In this document: piece after piece, positions 17,203-26,896 of the stretch
How positions within the stretch are numbered: the stretch's first letter is position 1
How the letters are laid out: each line of letters opens with the position of its first letter
Source: Senegalimassilia anaerobia JC110
GTDB lineage: Bacteria; Actinomycetota; Coriobacteriia; Coriobacteriales; Eggerthellaceae
Length of the DNA stretch: 64,000 nt
Direction of reading: 5' to 3'
Assembly: GCF_000236865.1 (NCBI RefSeq)
Contig: NZ_HE611014.1
Coordinates: 65,820-129,819 of the forward strand
Made by a program: the position numbers and the translations under genes
The notes under the pieces: generated by a model
What the model was told of the DNA's origin: nothing
Databases searched by the model: none
Seen by the model: only the letters and a program-made list of their open reading frames with translations

Positions 17203-20200
17203 CTAGCGCTTATCGCGACGGCGCATGATGAGCAGCGCCGCGATGGAGGCCGCGCCCGCCAGGGCCACTGCCGCAAGCGGCAGGACCAGGGCAAGCTTGT
17301 CGTCGCCCGTCTGCGTCAGCACCTTGCCGATCGGCCCGCGCGGCGTGAAGGTCTTGCCGCCGGGCTGCGTGGGCTGCACGGGCGCCGGAGGCTCGGCGTA
17401 CGTGTTCGTGAACGCGAGCACGTCGGCATCGCCTGCCACCGTTGCGTTCAAGTGGCCGAGCCCGTCATCGACTACCGTCACGGTCGCCTTGTACGCACGC
17501 TTGTCGTACGTCACGTTCGCCTGAGCGTCATCGAGCTCGGTGAGCGCGAACTCGTACGTGCCGGGCTTGTCGAACGTCAACGCCGGGAAGGCGATCTTGC
17601 CGTCGGCGGCGTTCTTCGCCTTCAGCTCGGTACCGTCCGCCGCGGTCAGCATGAACGTGAACTGCCCGTTCTCAAGGTTCTTGCCCACCAGCGTCTTGGT
17701 GGCGCCGATGATCACGGTCGTGGACGTCGCCTGGTAAGCGTTGGCGAAAGCAGCCTCGCGCGCGCCTTCCAGCGCATGGGTCACGCTGAGCGTGCCGTCG
17801 CCGTTGTCCTTCACCGTGGTGACCACGGTGTACGTCGCGCCGTCGTAGGTCACGCCGTTGGCGACGGTGCCGCCCCCGACCTCGTGCAGCGTGTAGCGAT
17901 GCGTGCCGGGCTGCGTGTACTTCACCGCGTTCAGCGTCACGCTGCCGTCGGCGGCGTTAGCGCCGGTCGCCACCACGTCTTCGCCCTCGAGCAGCTCGAA
18001 CGCGAACTCGCCGGCGGCCATATCGCGGCCCGTCAGCGTCTTGGTCACCGTCACCTGATCGGTCACGCTGGAGTTAGCAGGCTCCACCGTGTAGGTGTTG
18101 GCGAAGGAGAACGCCGGGGTTGCCGCATCGCCTTGGCGCTCGACCGTCAGCTTGCCGGCGCCGTCGTCGGTCACCTTGAAGCTGACCGTCTTGGTCGCCG
18201 CGGCGTCGTTGATCACGCCGGGTACGGAACCGCTCTCCGTCACCTTATAAGTGAACACGTGGGAACGGGGCTTGCCGGACTCGGGCTCCGGGCTCGCCGG
18301 CTGGTTGCCGGGGGCAACCTTGTCAACCGTGCCGCTCGCGGCATCGGAAGCCGCCACGGCACCCGCACCCTGCCCGTCGCCTGCCGCGGGCTTGTCGCCC
18401 TGGTCGGCGGCTACGGGCTTGTCGCCCTCGTCGGCCGCCTTAGCGGAAGCGTTATCCGCACCCGCGGCAGCCTTGTCGGCGTCTGCAGCAGCCCTCGATG
18501 CATCGGCATCGGCGTCGGCTTCCTTAGCCGGTGCTGCAGCCTGGTCGGCAGCCTTCGCGACATCCGCTTCGGCCTTATCGGCATTCGCGATAGCCGTCTG
18601 GTCGTTCACGCCCAGGGCGCGGTTGAGGTCGTCCAACGTGAACTCGATGGTGCCGAAGTCCACGCTGCCGTCCGCCGCGTTCTTGGCGGTGGTGCGCTCG
18701 GGCATGGGGGCCGCCGCATCGTCGGAGGTCACCGTGAAGGTGAACTTGCCCTCAATGGAAGCCGGGGCAAGCCCGGGTGCCGCCTGCAGCATCTTCACGC
18801 CGGACAGGCCCACCTGCACCGGATCGCCCGTGGAGTACGTGTTCTCAAACTTCAGACCCTTGTCCAGGTTCGCCGTTGCCGTAAGCGAGCCGTCACCGTT
18901 ATCCACGACCGTCACCGTGAACGGAATCGGCTGCGTCTGCGGCGTGACGCCCTGGCCAGCCAGGCCGTCGGTCTTCTCGTACGCCAGGTAGCTCACCGTC
19001 CATGAAATGACGCCCTGGTCGGAGGTCTTGTAGGCGTTGCCGTCCTTCACCAGGCCCTCAAGCATCTCGGTGGTGTAGTGAAGGCCGTCGAACGTCACGG
19101 TGCCATCGGCCGCGTTCTCGGCCGTCCGCAGGTCGTCCCCGCCCGTTGCGTACTTCACCGCGAAGGTGAATTCGCCGGCGGAAAGCGGACGTCCTGTGAG
19201 CGCCTTGGTCGCCGTCACCTGAGCGGCGGTGCCGCCCGGGTTATCGGTGGAGGCGGCATACGCGTTGGCGAAGGGAACCACTGCGGGGCCCGTGCCAGCA
19301 GCAGACGGGTCTGCGCCGTACACGTACGTCTTGATGCCCTCAGGCCCGGCCACCTCGGTGGTGACCGTCAATGCGGCCTTCTGCGGGTCGTCCCAGGCCA
19401 TCACCGTTACCGTGTACTCCGTCGTGTCGTAGGTGTAGCCATCGGCCGCTGCTTGAACCTCGGTCACCTTATAGGTGTACGTCTTGCCCACGTCGCTCTG
19501 ACGCAGCACCACATGCTGCTCGCCCAGCGCAGACTTCACGGCTTGCGCACCATCGGCAGCTGCGGGCATGGCGATCTCGGCGCCTTCCAGCGGCAGGCCC
19601 AGCGCGTACGCCGACGCCTCGTCGCCAGGGGTCACCTTGATCGTGAACTGCCCCTCAGCCATATCGCGGCCGGTCAGGGTCTTGGCCACGTTCAGGCCGC
19701 CCGCCGCCGTGTAATCGATTTCAGCAGCGTAGCGATTCACGAACCTGATGTTCTCCGCGACCGCAGAGGCCTTGAGCATACCGGAGCCATCGTCGGACAC
19801 CGTCACCTTGATGGTAGCCACGTTGTCGTCGTAATGGATGCCCGGCAGCTTATGGCCATCGGCAGGCACGACCTCGCGCACCTCGTAGGCGAACGTGCGC
19901 TTATGGTCGGGCTCGGCCTTCACCATGTCGGACGTGAACTCGATCGCGCCGAATCCGAAGCTCTCCGCGTTCGCCTTGGTCACCGTCACGTTGGTCACAT
20001 CGTTGCCCGCGGCATCCTTGGGCAGCGGACCGCCATCGAGCGCCTTCAGCTCGAACGTGAAGTTGTCGGCATCGGTCCAATTACGGCCCTCGAGCACCTT
20101 GTTCAGGCCGGCGGTTGCGGTGTCGTAGCTGGTCGGGGTTGCCTGATAGCCGTTCACGAACGCCACGGCCACGAGCTTGGTCGCGGAATCGACGACCTTC

Positions 20201-23200
20201 CCATCCAGCTTGGTGGTCAGCGTCAGATGCTTGTCGGCATCGCCGCTCATACCCACCGTGATCTCGAGCATATGCACGCTCTTGTCGTAGGAGACGCCGG
20301 GTTTAGCATCTGCCGCAGCGGGCACGACCTCGCGCACTTCGTACGCGAACGTTTTGCCGATATCATCCTGCGTGAATGCGACTCCGTTCATCTTCGCCAT
20401 ATCGCACGCGACGCCATCGGCACGCGCAGCGTTGGTGAAGCTGCGGTCGGAATCCGTCAAGCGAGCTTCGGCTTCGGTAGCGGCAACTGCGCCTTCCTTA
20501 TCCACGCCATGGATGCTGAAGGAGAACTCGTCAGCTGCCATATCGCGGCCGTTCAGCATCTTCTGAACGGTGATGCCGGAGAACTGCGCATTCTGCTCGT
20601 ACTTGTTCTCGAACTTCGCCGGCCCATTGTCGTAGCTCACCTCGGCAACCAGCTTGCCCTTATGGTCATCAGTCACCGTGACCGTAACCTTGTGGACGTG
20701 ACGATCGAACACGATGCCGCCGGTTGCGGTGCCCACTTCATCAAGATTGTTGCCGCAGTACTTATCCTCCTGCACCGCGAACGAATACGTGCCGGGCTTC
20801 TTGAACGTCATCTCACCGAAGGAGAACGGAGTCTCAGCACCCGCCTTCGCACCGCTCACCACGACTTCGTCGGCGCCCTGCGAGATGACGATGTTGCCGG
20901 CGACCTTGGCATTCTGCGTAGCGTCATCGGCTGCGCTCAGCTTGAAGCCGAACGTCTCGCCTTCCGCCATATCGCGGCCGGTCAGCACCTTGGTGCCGTG
21001 AATCGCCGTATCGCCCTCGAGCTTGGCGGGCTCGGGGTTGTACGAGTTATCGAAGCTGAACATAGCGCCGGTAATCGGCTCTTCGCTATCGTTCTTGTAG
21101 TACTTGGCGCTCAATTCAAGTTTGCCGCCAACGTCCGCGATGGTTACCTTCGCGGTCCACACCGTCTGGTCGTACACCATGCCGGCCGGGTCGAAGGTCT
21201 TGTCCGCCAGGACGTCTCGCACGGCACGCCATGTATCGTCGACCTTGACCACCTCGACGATCTTGTATTCGAAGGTAGCCTCGGTCGCTCCGGAAGGAAT
21301 ATCGTTAAACGTGAACGTTGCCTGCGGGAACGCGATGCTGCCGCCTGCCTCGACCGTGGTCAGGGCGCCATACCACATCTTGCCGCCCCACTCATGATCA
21401 ACGCGCGTCACGCCTTCGCCCTTGGGCAACGGCGCCTTGACGTTATCCGTGCAAGCTATGACGTGGAACATGTCCGACTTAAGCGGGTTCTCACCCGTTG
21501 CATCCGTATACGTCTTCGTGCCGCTGGGAGTCCACTTCACCTCACGGGTATCGTACTCGTTCACGAACGACGCCGTGTCGTTCTCGACGAGCTGCGGCTT
21601 CTCATATCTCACGCCATCATCGTCTGCCAGCTTCGTCATCTTGGACTTCACCGTCAGCGTGCCGTTGTGGCCCTCGTCGGTTACCGTCACGACGACCTGG
21701 TACAACGCCTGAGATGCGCTCACGCCGGCTCTCAGTTGACTGAGCTCCTCGGATTCCCAAATCTGGTACGTGTACGTACCCGGCTTCGTATAGCCGATGC
21801 TCTCGAAATGGAAGCTCACGGGGACGCCATCCTTGGCATCTTTGCTCGTTACCGTAACGCGCGCCTCGCCCTTGCTGGCGCCCAGAGTGTTGGTCGGCGG
21901 CATCGGCGCCTCAACGGACGTATCGGCATCCTTCATGATGAACACGAACGTATCGGCAAGCCAATCGCGACCGGTGAGCACCTTCTCACCCTTAAGGTAC
22001 TTCTCACCATCCAGCGTGCCGGATGCGGCATACGTGTTCATGTACGTTACCGCGCTCGTCTCGCCAGCAGCGATCTTGCCCTCAGCACCGTCGGCCTCTG
22101 CCATGAAACCATCGCGCGGCGTCTCGCTTACCTTATAGTCCCAGCCTGCGGAAAGCCCGTACACGTACAGGGTCTCGCCCGGCTTCAGAGAATGCTTCGC
22201 CTGGCCGTCCTGGCCGAATGCCAGCACGAACTTATCACCCTGCTGCTCGCCGCTCGCGTTCTTCACCACGGCGTTGAAATTTTTGCCGACGGCATCCTGC
22301 ATCGCAATGGTGAACTCGAAAGACTCGTTCGCGAAATCATCCGCGCTGTACCCAACGGGCAGCGCCAGCTGCTTCGTCACCGTCAGCGTACCGGGCACTT
22401 CGACGCTCAGCTTGCCGTTGTTGCCCAGATAGGCGTTGATCAGCGTTTGCGCGGCGGACTGCTCGATGCCGCTCCACTTCGGGTTCAGCACATCCGCGGC
22501 CGTAGCCGTGCGGTTCTCTTCCTTGACCTTATGCAGCTCGTTGACGTAGGTCAAACGCGGCGTGCCGGACTTGAGATAGCAGGCACCCGCGGAATCCCAG
22601 GCGATAGCGCCCTCGGCTTGCTCGGCGGCGTCGCCGGGGAAGGACACATGCTCGGTCTTCGCAACGGGCTTGCCGTTCTCCATGGCATAGTAGTTGTGCT
22701 TGTAGTAGTACGTGGAGCCGCTCTTCACCGACTTCGCGGGCGTGGTGCATGCCTCGTCGGTGTAGATGTACGTGTCCTGCGTGAAGTAATAGTAGCTATT
22801 GCCCGTTGCCGGCTGGAACGTAGCGACCGCGTCACCCGTTTTCTCGCCGGACCACTTGTTGGCATAGAAGTTCACCTTGCCCGCTGCGTCGGTGTTATTC
22901 GCCATATACTCCTTCATGGCGTCATCGGGGTTCTCCAGCAGATCGAGCGCCGCCGGCTTCACGCCGGAAGAGTACAGCACCGAGATCGGCGTGGTGTTCG
23001 AGACGCTCATGGTGTCCTTCGCCAGGTCGATTGCGAAGTTGCGCAGCGGGATCAAGGACGCGGGCACCTTCACCTGCACCTTGTCGCCCGCCGCAGCATC
23101 GTCCGAACGCGTGACGGTGATCACGACGTCCTTCAGATCGGCAGCGGCCAGACCGGAATGCACGTCGCCGCTGAAATGGTACGTGTCGACGTTCCCGTCC

Positions 23201-24486
23201 GTGGTCTTGGACTTGCAGCCGTACACCGTTCCGTTGTACACGAGCTTGGACAGGTCGGTGACCTGCATGTAATCGCCCAGCTGATCATCGAAGGTGATGT
23301 AGCCGGTTTCGTGCTCGAAGCCTTCGCTCGTCTTCGTGGGATAGCCGGAACCCTTCGAGATCTCCTTGGAGATGTCGTCGAACACGTGCTTCAGCTCATC
23401 GGCGTTGGTCGCGCTCTTGTAGAACGTGGCGTCTTTGCCATCGGAGCCCTTCGCACGATCGCCGAAGTTCCATATATATTCGCCCGACCACCAACTCGTG
23501 CTCTCGTAAGAATACGTAGCAGACGGGTAGTTGCTCGACACGGCGTGCATGAACTTGTTCTCGTTGGAAACGCCCTGCCCATCGGGATACTTTGCCGGAT
23601 AGGCGCCCTGGAAGATGCCGATGGAGTACACCGCAGCACCCGCATCCTTCATAACCTTAGCATGCCCAACGGCGCTCGAGGCGACGGCCGGTTCAAAATC
23701 GCTATATTCCGTCGGCGTGCCATCGGTGAAGAAGATGACGACCTTCTTGGCATCGGAACGACCGGAGGCCTGACCCTTCGCGAGCTCCAAGCCTGCAGCG
23801 GCATTCGTTGCGCCGGCGGGCTTGATGGCGTTCACCTGGGATGAGAAGTCGCCTTTCGTGTCATTGGTGCACGGAGCAAGCGTCTTCATCACCTGGCTGT
23901 AGTTGTACCAATTTCTACCGTCGTAATACGTGTCGTTGCCGACCTTGTCGGTCTTGTCCCCAGCGAATTTAACGATGGCGACCTGATGCTGCTTGGCGGC
24001 ATCCTTGACCGTCGCATTCTGCTTGGCGATCTCATCGATGAACGAGTTCGCCGCGCTCTTGAGCGCGTCGATGCGCTTCGTGTCATCGCCGTCGCCCATA
24101 GGGTCGTCCATCGACCCGGAGGCGTCGAGCACCAACACGATATCAAGCGGCGTGGTCGCCGTATCGGAAAGGTTCGAGGTGGACGACAACGCCGTGAGCG
24201 CGGTCAGGAAGTCCGCACCATTCTCCTTGGATACGGTGATGCCGTTCTTGCTGATCTCATTGTCCGACACGGTCTTGTCAGTCCAGATACGTCCGACGCT
24301 CGACGTGTCATTCTCGACAAGCCCCTGCCAATCCCAAATGGTCGAGGGGTCCGTGACGGCGGTCTTGTTGCCGCTGTACGTTGTCGCCGACGAGTCTTCC
24401 GCGAACGCCGCGCCGCCGAACAGCGGCGACAACGCAAGCACCAGCACAGCGGCTAACGCTGCCTTGAAACGCTTCGTCGATTTCAT
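17203..24486 (-). CDS. Giant cell-surface protein: VWA domain, pilin-type repeats, LPXTG-like anchor
   Basis: A 2427-residue exported protein. Residues 1-29 are a signal peptide. A von Willebrand A domain spans about 113-340 with a complete MIDAS: DASGS at 121-125, GATN and FFTDGTPT downstream. After a linker come roughly ten Spy0128/FctA-like pilin domains, most opening with K-x-L-T-G-R-D-M/W (for example TKTLTGRDMAAGEF); in related proteins such domains form internal isopeptide cross-links. An Ala/Asp-rich insertion of about 110 residues (near 1960-2070) interrupts one domain. The C-terminus is LTQTGD (2390-2395), a hydrophobic segment and MRRRDKR: a sortase signal with Thr in place of Pro. 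No sortase gene is nearby. Start chosen at the ATG with AAGGAGG seven bases upstream. Probable adhesin or pilus-tip-like protein, divergent from a LuxR-type regulator. Confidence 0.88.
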   Translation of the reverse strand: MKSTKRFKAALAAVLVLALSPLFGGAAFAEDSSATTYSGNKTAVTDPSTIWDWQGLVENDTSSVGRIWTDKTVSDNEISKNGITVSKENGADFLTALTALSSTSNLSDTATTPLDIVLVLDASGSMDDPMGDGDDTKRIDALKSAANSFIDEIAKQNATVKDAAKQHQVAIVKFAGDKTDKVGNDTYYDGRNWYNYSQVMKTLAPCTNDTKGDFSSQVNAIKPAGATNAAAGLELAKGQASGRSDAKKVVIFFTDGTPTEYSDFEPAVASSAVGHAKVMKDAGAAVYSIGIFQGAYPAKYPDGQGVSNENKFMHAVSSNYPSATYSYESTSWWSGEYIWNFGDRAKGSDGKDATFYKSATNADELKHVFDDISKEISKGSGYPTKTSEGFEHETGYITFDDQLGDYMQVTDLSKLVYNGTVYGCKSKTTDGNVDTYHFSGDVHSGLAAADLKDVVITVTRSDDAAAGDKVQVKVPASLIPLRNFAIDLAKDTMSVSNTTPISVLYSSGVKPAALDLLENPDDAMKEYMANNTDAAGKVNFYANKWSGEKTGDAVATFQPATGNSYYYFTQDTYIYTDEACTTPAKSVKSGSTYYYKHNYYAMENGKPVAKTEHVSFPGDAAEQAEGAIAWDSAGACYLKSGTPRLTYVNELHKVKEENRTATAADVLNPKWSGIEQSAAQTLINAYLGNNGKLSVEVPGTLTVTKQLALPVGYSADDFANESFEFTIAMQDAVGKNFNAVVKNASGEQQGDKFVLAFGQDGQAKHSLKPGETLYVYGLSAGWDYKVSETPRDGFMAEADGAEGKIAAGETSAVTYMNTYAASGTLDGEKYLKGEKVLTGRDWLADTFVFIMKDADTSVEAPMPPTNTLGASKGEARVTVTSKDAKDGVPVSFHFESIGYTKPGTYTYQIWESEELSQLRAGVSASQALYQVVVTVTDEGHNGTLTVKSKMTKLADDDGVRYEKPQLVENDTASFVNEYDTREVKWTPSGTKTYTDATGENPLKSDMFHVIACTDNVKAPLPKGEGVTRVDHEWGGKMWYGALTTVEAGGSIAFPQATFTFNDIPSGATEATFEYKIVEVVKVDDTWRAVRDVLADKTFDPAGMVYDQTVWTAKVTIADVGGKLELSAKYYKNDSEEPITGAMFSFDNSYNPEPAKLEGDTAIHGTKVLTGRDMAEGETFGFKLSAADDATQNAKVAGNIVISQGADEVVVSGAKAGAETPFSFGEMTFKKPGTYSFAVQEDKYCGNNLDEVGTATGGIVFDRHVHKVTVTVTDDHKGKLVAEVSYDNGPAKFENKYEQNAQFSGITVQKMLNGRDMAADEFSFSIHGVDKEGAVAATEAEARLTDSDRSFTNAARADGVACDMAKMNGVAFTQDDIGKTFAYEVREVVPAAADAKPGVSYDKSVHMLEITVGMSGDADKHLTLTTKLDGKVVDSATKLVAVAFVNGYQATPTSYDTATAGLNKVLEGRNWTDADNFTFELKALDGGPLPKDAAGNDVTNVTVTKANAESFGFGAIEFTSDMVKAEPDHKRTFAYEVREVVPADGHKLPGIHYDDNVATIKVTVSDDGSGMLKASAVAENIRFVNRYAAEIDYTAAGGLNVAKTLTGRDMAEGQFTIKVTPGDEASAYALGLPLEGAEIAMPAAADGAQAVKSALGEQHVVLRQSDVGKTYTYKVTEVQAAADGYTYDTTEYTVTVMAWDDPQKAALTVTTEVAGPEGIKTYVYGADPSAAGTGPAVVPFANAYAASTDNPGGTAAQVTATKALTGRPLSAGEFTFAVKYATGGDDLRTAENAADGTVTFDGLHYTTEMLEGLVKDGNAYKTSDQGVISWTVSYLAYEKTDGLAGQGVTPQTQPIPFTVTVVDNGDGSLTATANLDKGLKFENTYSTGDPVQVGLSGVKMLQAAPGLAPASIEGKFTFTVTSDDAAAPMPERTTAKNAADGSVDFGTIEFTLDDLNRALGVNDQTAIANADKAEADVAKAADQAAAPAKEADADADASRAAADADKAAAGADNASAKAADEGDKPVAADQGDKPAAGDGQGAGAVAASDAASGTVDKVAPGNQPASPEPESGKPRSHVFTYKVTESGSVPGVINDAAATKTVSFKVTDDGAGKLTVERQGDAATPAFSFANTYTVEPANSSVTDQVTVTKTLTGRDMAAGEFAFELLEGEDVVATGANAADGSVTLNAVKYTQPGTHRYTLHEVGGGTVANGVTYDGATYTVVTTVKDNGDGTLSVTHALEGAREAAFANAYQATSTTVIIGATKTLVGKNLENGQFTFMLTAADGTELKAKNAADGKIAFPALTFDKPGTYEFALTELDDAQANVTYDKRAYKATVTVVDDGLGHLNATVAGDADVLAFTNTYAEPPAPVQPTQPGGKTFTPRGPIGKVLTQTGDDKLALVLPLAAVALAGAASIAALLIMRRRDKR

Positions 24487-24984
24487 GTCCTCGCCTCCTT
24501 CCACCGCATCGCGGCCTTCCTTATCCCCTCGCGCTTGCATATGCGCGCTCGGGCTTTTTCGGCACCCTGACGTCTTCATGGGCCCGCTCCTTCCCGCACG
24601 GTTCTCCCATGCCATGGCGTTCGCCAACATCGACACCCCTCGCCAATCGTCGAACGCGCGCACAACCCGTAACCGCGCATCGCGCCAGCGGCGCAGACGG
24701 CGTTTAGCCGTTGCACCTCCTGGTCACATCATCGCCAAAGGGGGACACATGGAACTACGCCGTATATGCGAACGTGCGACCCGGCTATTCCGTTTTCGCA
24801 GGTGGGCGAAGGGGCGTCAGGGGGTCGTATAAACGACCCCCATGGACAATACGGCCAAACTACAAACGCTCCCCGAGAACTCGCGGCCAAAGTTAGCCAT
24901 CTGGGAGAAATTGAAAAACGAAGGAAACGCAACACGGGATACAATAAAGAAAAGGGCATAGACACGCCTGGAAGGAGGAGCGCG
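24487..24984. other. Divergent region between the surface-protein and LuxR-type regulator genes
   Basis: Nearly 500 bases without a credible gene. It contains the inverted repeat GGGGGTCGT-ATAA-complement (24820-24841) and, closer to the regulator, an AT-rich zone with a -10-like TACAAT at 24940-24945. It must hold the promoters of both flanking genes, and the inverted repeat is a plausible shared operator. Confidence 0.45.
24820..24841. promoter_or_regulatory. Inverted repeat in the surface protein / regulator intergenic region
   Basis: Nine-base perfect arms with a four-base centre ATAA, about midway between the two divergent starts. There is no U-run. It could be the binding site of the adjacent LuxR-type protein or a small hairpin in a leader RNA. 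Confidence 0.4.
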
Positions 24985-26619
24985 ATGGGCAACGTGAAAC
25001 GCGAAAATAGACTGCTGTTTTGCGCACTTGCGTTGTTCTTCTTCGTATTCCTTGAGTCGACGCTGTTCTTCCAAGCCAACCTAGCTCAACCTGGAGGGCA
25101 TGGCCCCTTCCTTTCGCAGTTCCCTATTCAGGGTGCCAGCGCCCTGGGCCTGCTGGCTTTTCCCCTTAATAACCGTCTTGTCGGCGAAAAGGGCCGGCCT
25201 GTGTTCATGGGGACCGTCACCGTCCTTGGGGTCGCATCCCTTGTCGGCGTCGTTTTCGCGTCGTCGCCGCTGGTGATCGCATGCATGGGCGCGGTCGGGT
25301 TCTTCCTTATCGGGCTTGCCGGCGCCACCGTGTACTGGGCAACGTGCGTGAGGTCGCGCAGCATCGCGCGGTTCGCAACGTTGATCGGCAGCAGCCACGC
25401 GCTTGGCGTGCTCGCGCAAATCCCCCTGCTCGAATTCACATCGAACCATCTGGTCGAGGCCGTCGTGCTTTCCGCGAGCATCATCGCCCTCGGCGTGATC
25501 AACGCGCGCATATGGCCACCCCGATCCGCGCTTGCAGAATTTTCCGCACAGCGGGAACAGCGCAAAGGCAAGCGCCTCGAAAGCAGCAAGTTCGCCGGAT
25601 GGCGCCTCGATCATATGACCCCTCGCACCGCCGTCATCGTGATTTTCGCCTTGGTGCTGCTTTTCTCCGTGCTGTTCAACACGCTCTACACCTTTATAGA
25701 CATTGGCTCGCCCTGGACCAGCCAATACACCAACATCACGCCGCGCGTTCTGATGGCAGTCGGAGGCTTCGCCGGCGGCGTGTTATTCGACCTGCACCGG
25801 GCGCGTTACCTGGGCATCGCCATGTTCTGGATGATGCTGCTCTCGGTCGGCGCAATGCTCGGGGTGGAGGCAGGCGGGCCGTACGTTGTCGGAGAGGTCG
25901 TCTACTTCCTGGGCTCGGGCGTGTTCATGACGTTCTATACCGCGGTGTTCGTCTGGATAGCGCAGTTCCTGCGCGCACCCGACCTGTGGTGCAGCATGGG
26001 ACGAGCGCTCAACAACGTGACCGCCATCGCGATCGGCGCACCCGCGCTGCTGGCGATCAACCTGACGAGCCCCATAGCCGTTGTCGTGCTGCTGATCCCC
26101 CTGATCATCGGCATCAACGCGCTGCTCTTCGCCGCCGGCATGCTTGATTTAAACCCGCGCCCGAGGGGTGGCGAAACCGGAGGACGTGCCGGAAAGCAAG
26201 CCGGCGCCCCCCCCGGCTCCGCCGGCAACATCACGCCAGGTCAAGCGGCAACAAGCAAGCGCACGCCTGTTGCCAGCGAAGCCGCACATGGCATCGCCAA
26301 TGGCGACATGCCCGTCAAATCGTCAGCAACCGATCATGTGCCGGAAGCCGCGGAAGGCCCGGCACCCGGCGCCGCGCCTTCCGTAGACGATGCCGCCATC
26401 GACCCCGAAGCGCACCTTGCGGATTTCGCCGGCCGTTTCTCGCTCACGCCGCGCGAGACCGAGGTGCTTGCCGCCGTCACCGCCGACGAGCGCCCGCTCA
26501 AGCATGTGGCCGCGGACATGGGCATCTCCCTGCGCGTGCTCCAACGGCACCTGACCTCGCTGTATCAGAAAACCGGCACGCAATCCCGCGTCGGCCTCAC
26601 GAAACTGTTCTGGGAGTAG
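24985..26619 (+). CDS. Membrane-embedded LuxR-type transcriptional regulator
   Basis: A 544-residue protein with about twelve hydrophobic segments (residues 10-400), an Ala/Gly/Pro-rich linker (about 400-475), and a C-terminal LuxR-type helix-turn-helix (about 478-540: FSLTPRETEVLAAV, then SLRVLQRHLTSLYQKTGTQS). Such MFS-like/LuxR fusions are expanded in Eggerthellaceae, where the membrane part is thought to sense a ligand. Start chosen at the ATG with AAGGAGGAG upstream; a longer in-frame extension runs through the operator region. Divergent from the giant surface protein, its likely target. The linker is unusually long. Confidence 0.85.
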   Translation: MGNVKRENRLLFCALALFFFVFLESTLFFQANLAQPGGHGPFLSQFPIQGASALGLLAFPLNNRLVGEKGRPVFMGTVTVLGVASLVGVVFASSPLVIACMGAVGFFLIGLAGATVYWATCVRSRSIARFATLIGSSHALGVLAQIPLLEFTSNHLVEAVVLSASIIALGVINARIWPPRSALAEFSAQREQRKGKRLESSKFAGWRLDHMTPRTAVIVIFALVLLFSVLFNTLYTFIDIGSPWTSQYTNITPRVLMAVGGFAGGVLFDLHRARYLGIAMFWMMLLSVGAMLGVEAGGPYVVGEVVYFLGSGVFMTFYTAVFVWIAQFLRAPDLWCSMGRALNNVTAIAIGAPALLAINLTSPIAVVVLLIPLIIGINALLFAAGMLDLNPRPRGGETGGRAGKQAGAPPGSAGNITPGQAATSKRTPVASEAAHGIANGDMPVKSSATDHVPEAAEGPAPGAAPSVDDAAIDPEAHLADFAGRFSLTPRETEVLAAVTADERPLKHVAADMGISLRVLQRHLTSLYQKTGTQSRVGLTKLFWE

Positions 26620-26811
26620 CGCCCTCCGCTCGGCCACGTCTCCGCACCCGCCCCTTCGCCCGGCCCGGCCCGCACGCAAAGCCTTCGCGCCAACGAGGGT
26701 CGCCAGGAGGCTACGTCATCAGCCGGCAAAACCCCGCGAAACCGTGCGCCCACTTCCCCACCGCGGGCAGTCCTTCTCACCCCGAACGGCGCAGACATCC
26801 CATAACACGCG

Positions 26812-26847
26812 AAAACCCCGCCGCAACCGATGTTGCGACGGGGTTTT
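26812..26847. terminator. Bidirectional terminator between the LuxR-type gene and cstA
   Basis: A 15-pair stem with one G-T wobble (26812-26826 with 26833-26847) and a six-base loop. Four A on the left and four T on the right give a U-run in either direction, as suits these convergent genes. The bases 26620-26811 before it show no gene. Confidence 0.85.
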
Positions 26848-26896
26848 GAATCTCAAAAGGCGCAGTCGCGCGACTTCCCTTTAGTGAAGCACCGGC

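Noticed and set aside
19078-23844. A 1588-codon open frame antisense to the surface-protein gene
   Set aside because: The sense frame has recognisable domains, a signal peptide and an anchor. The antisense frame has only biased composition.
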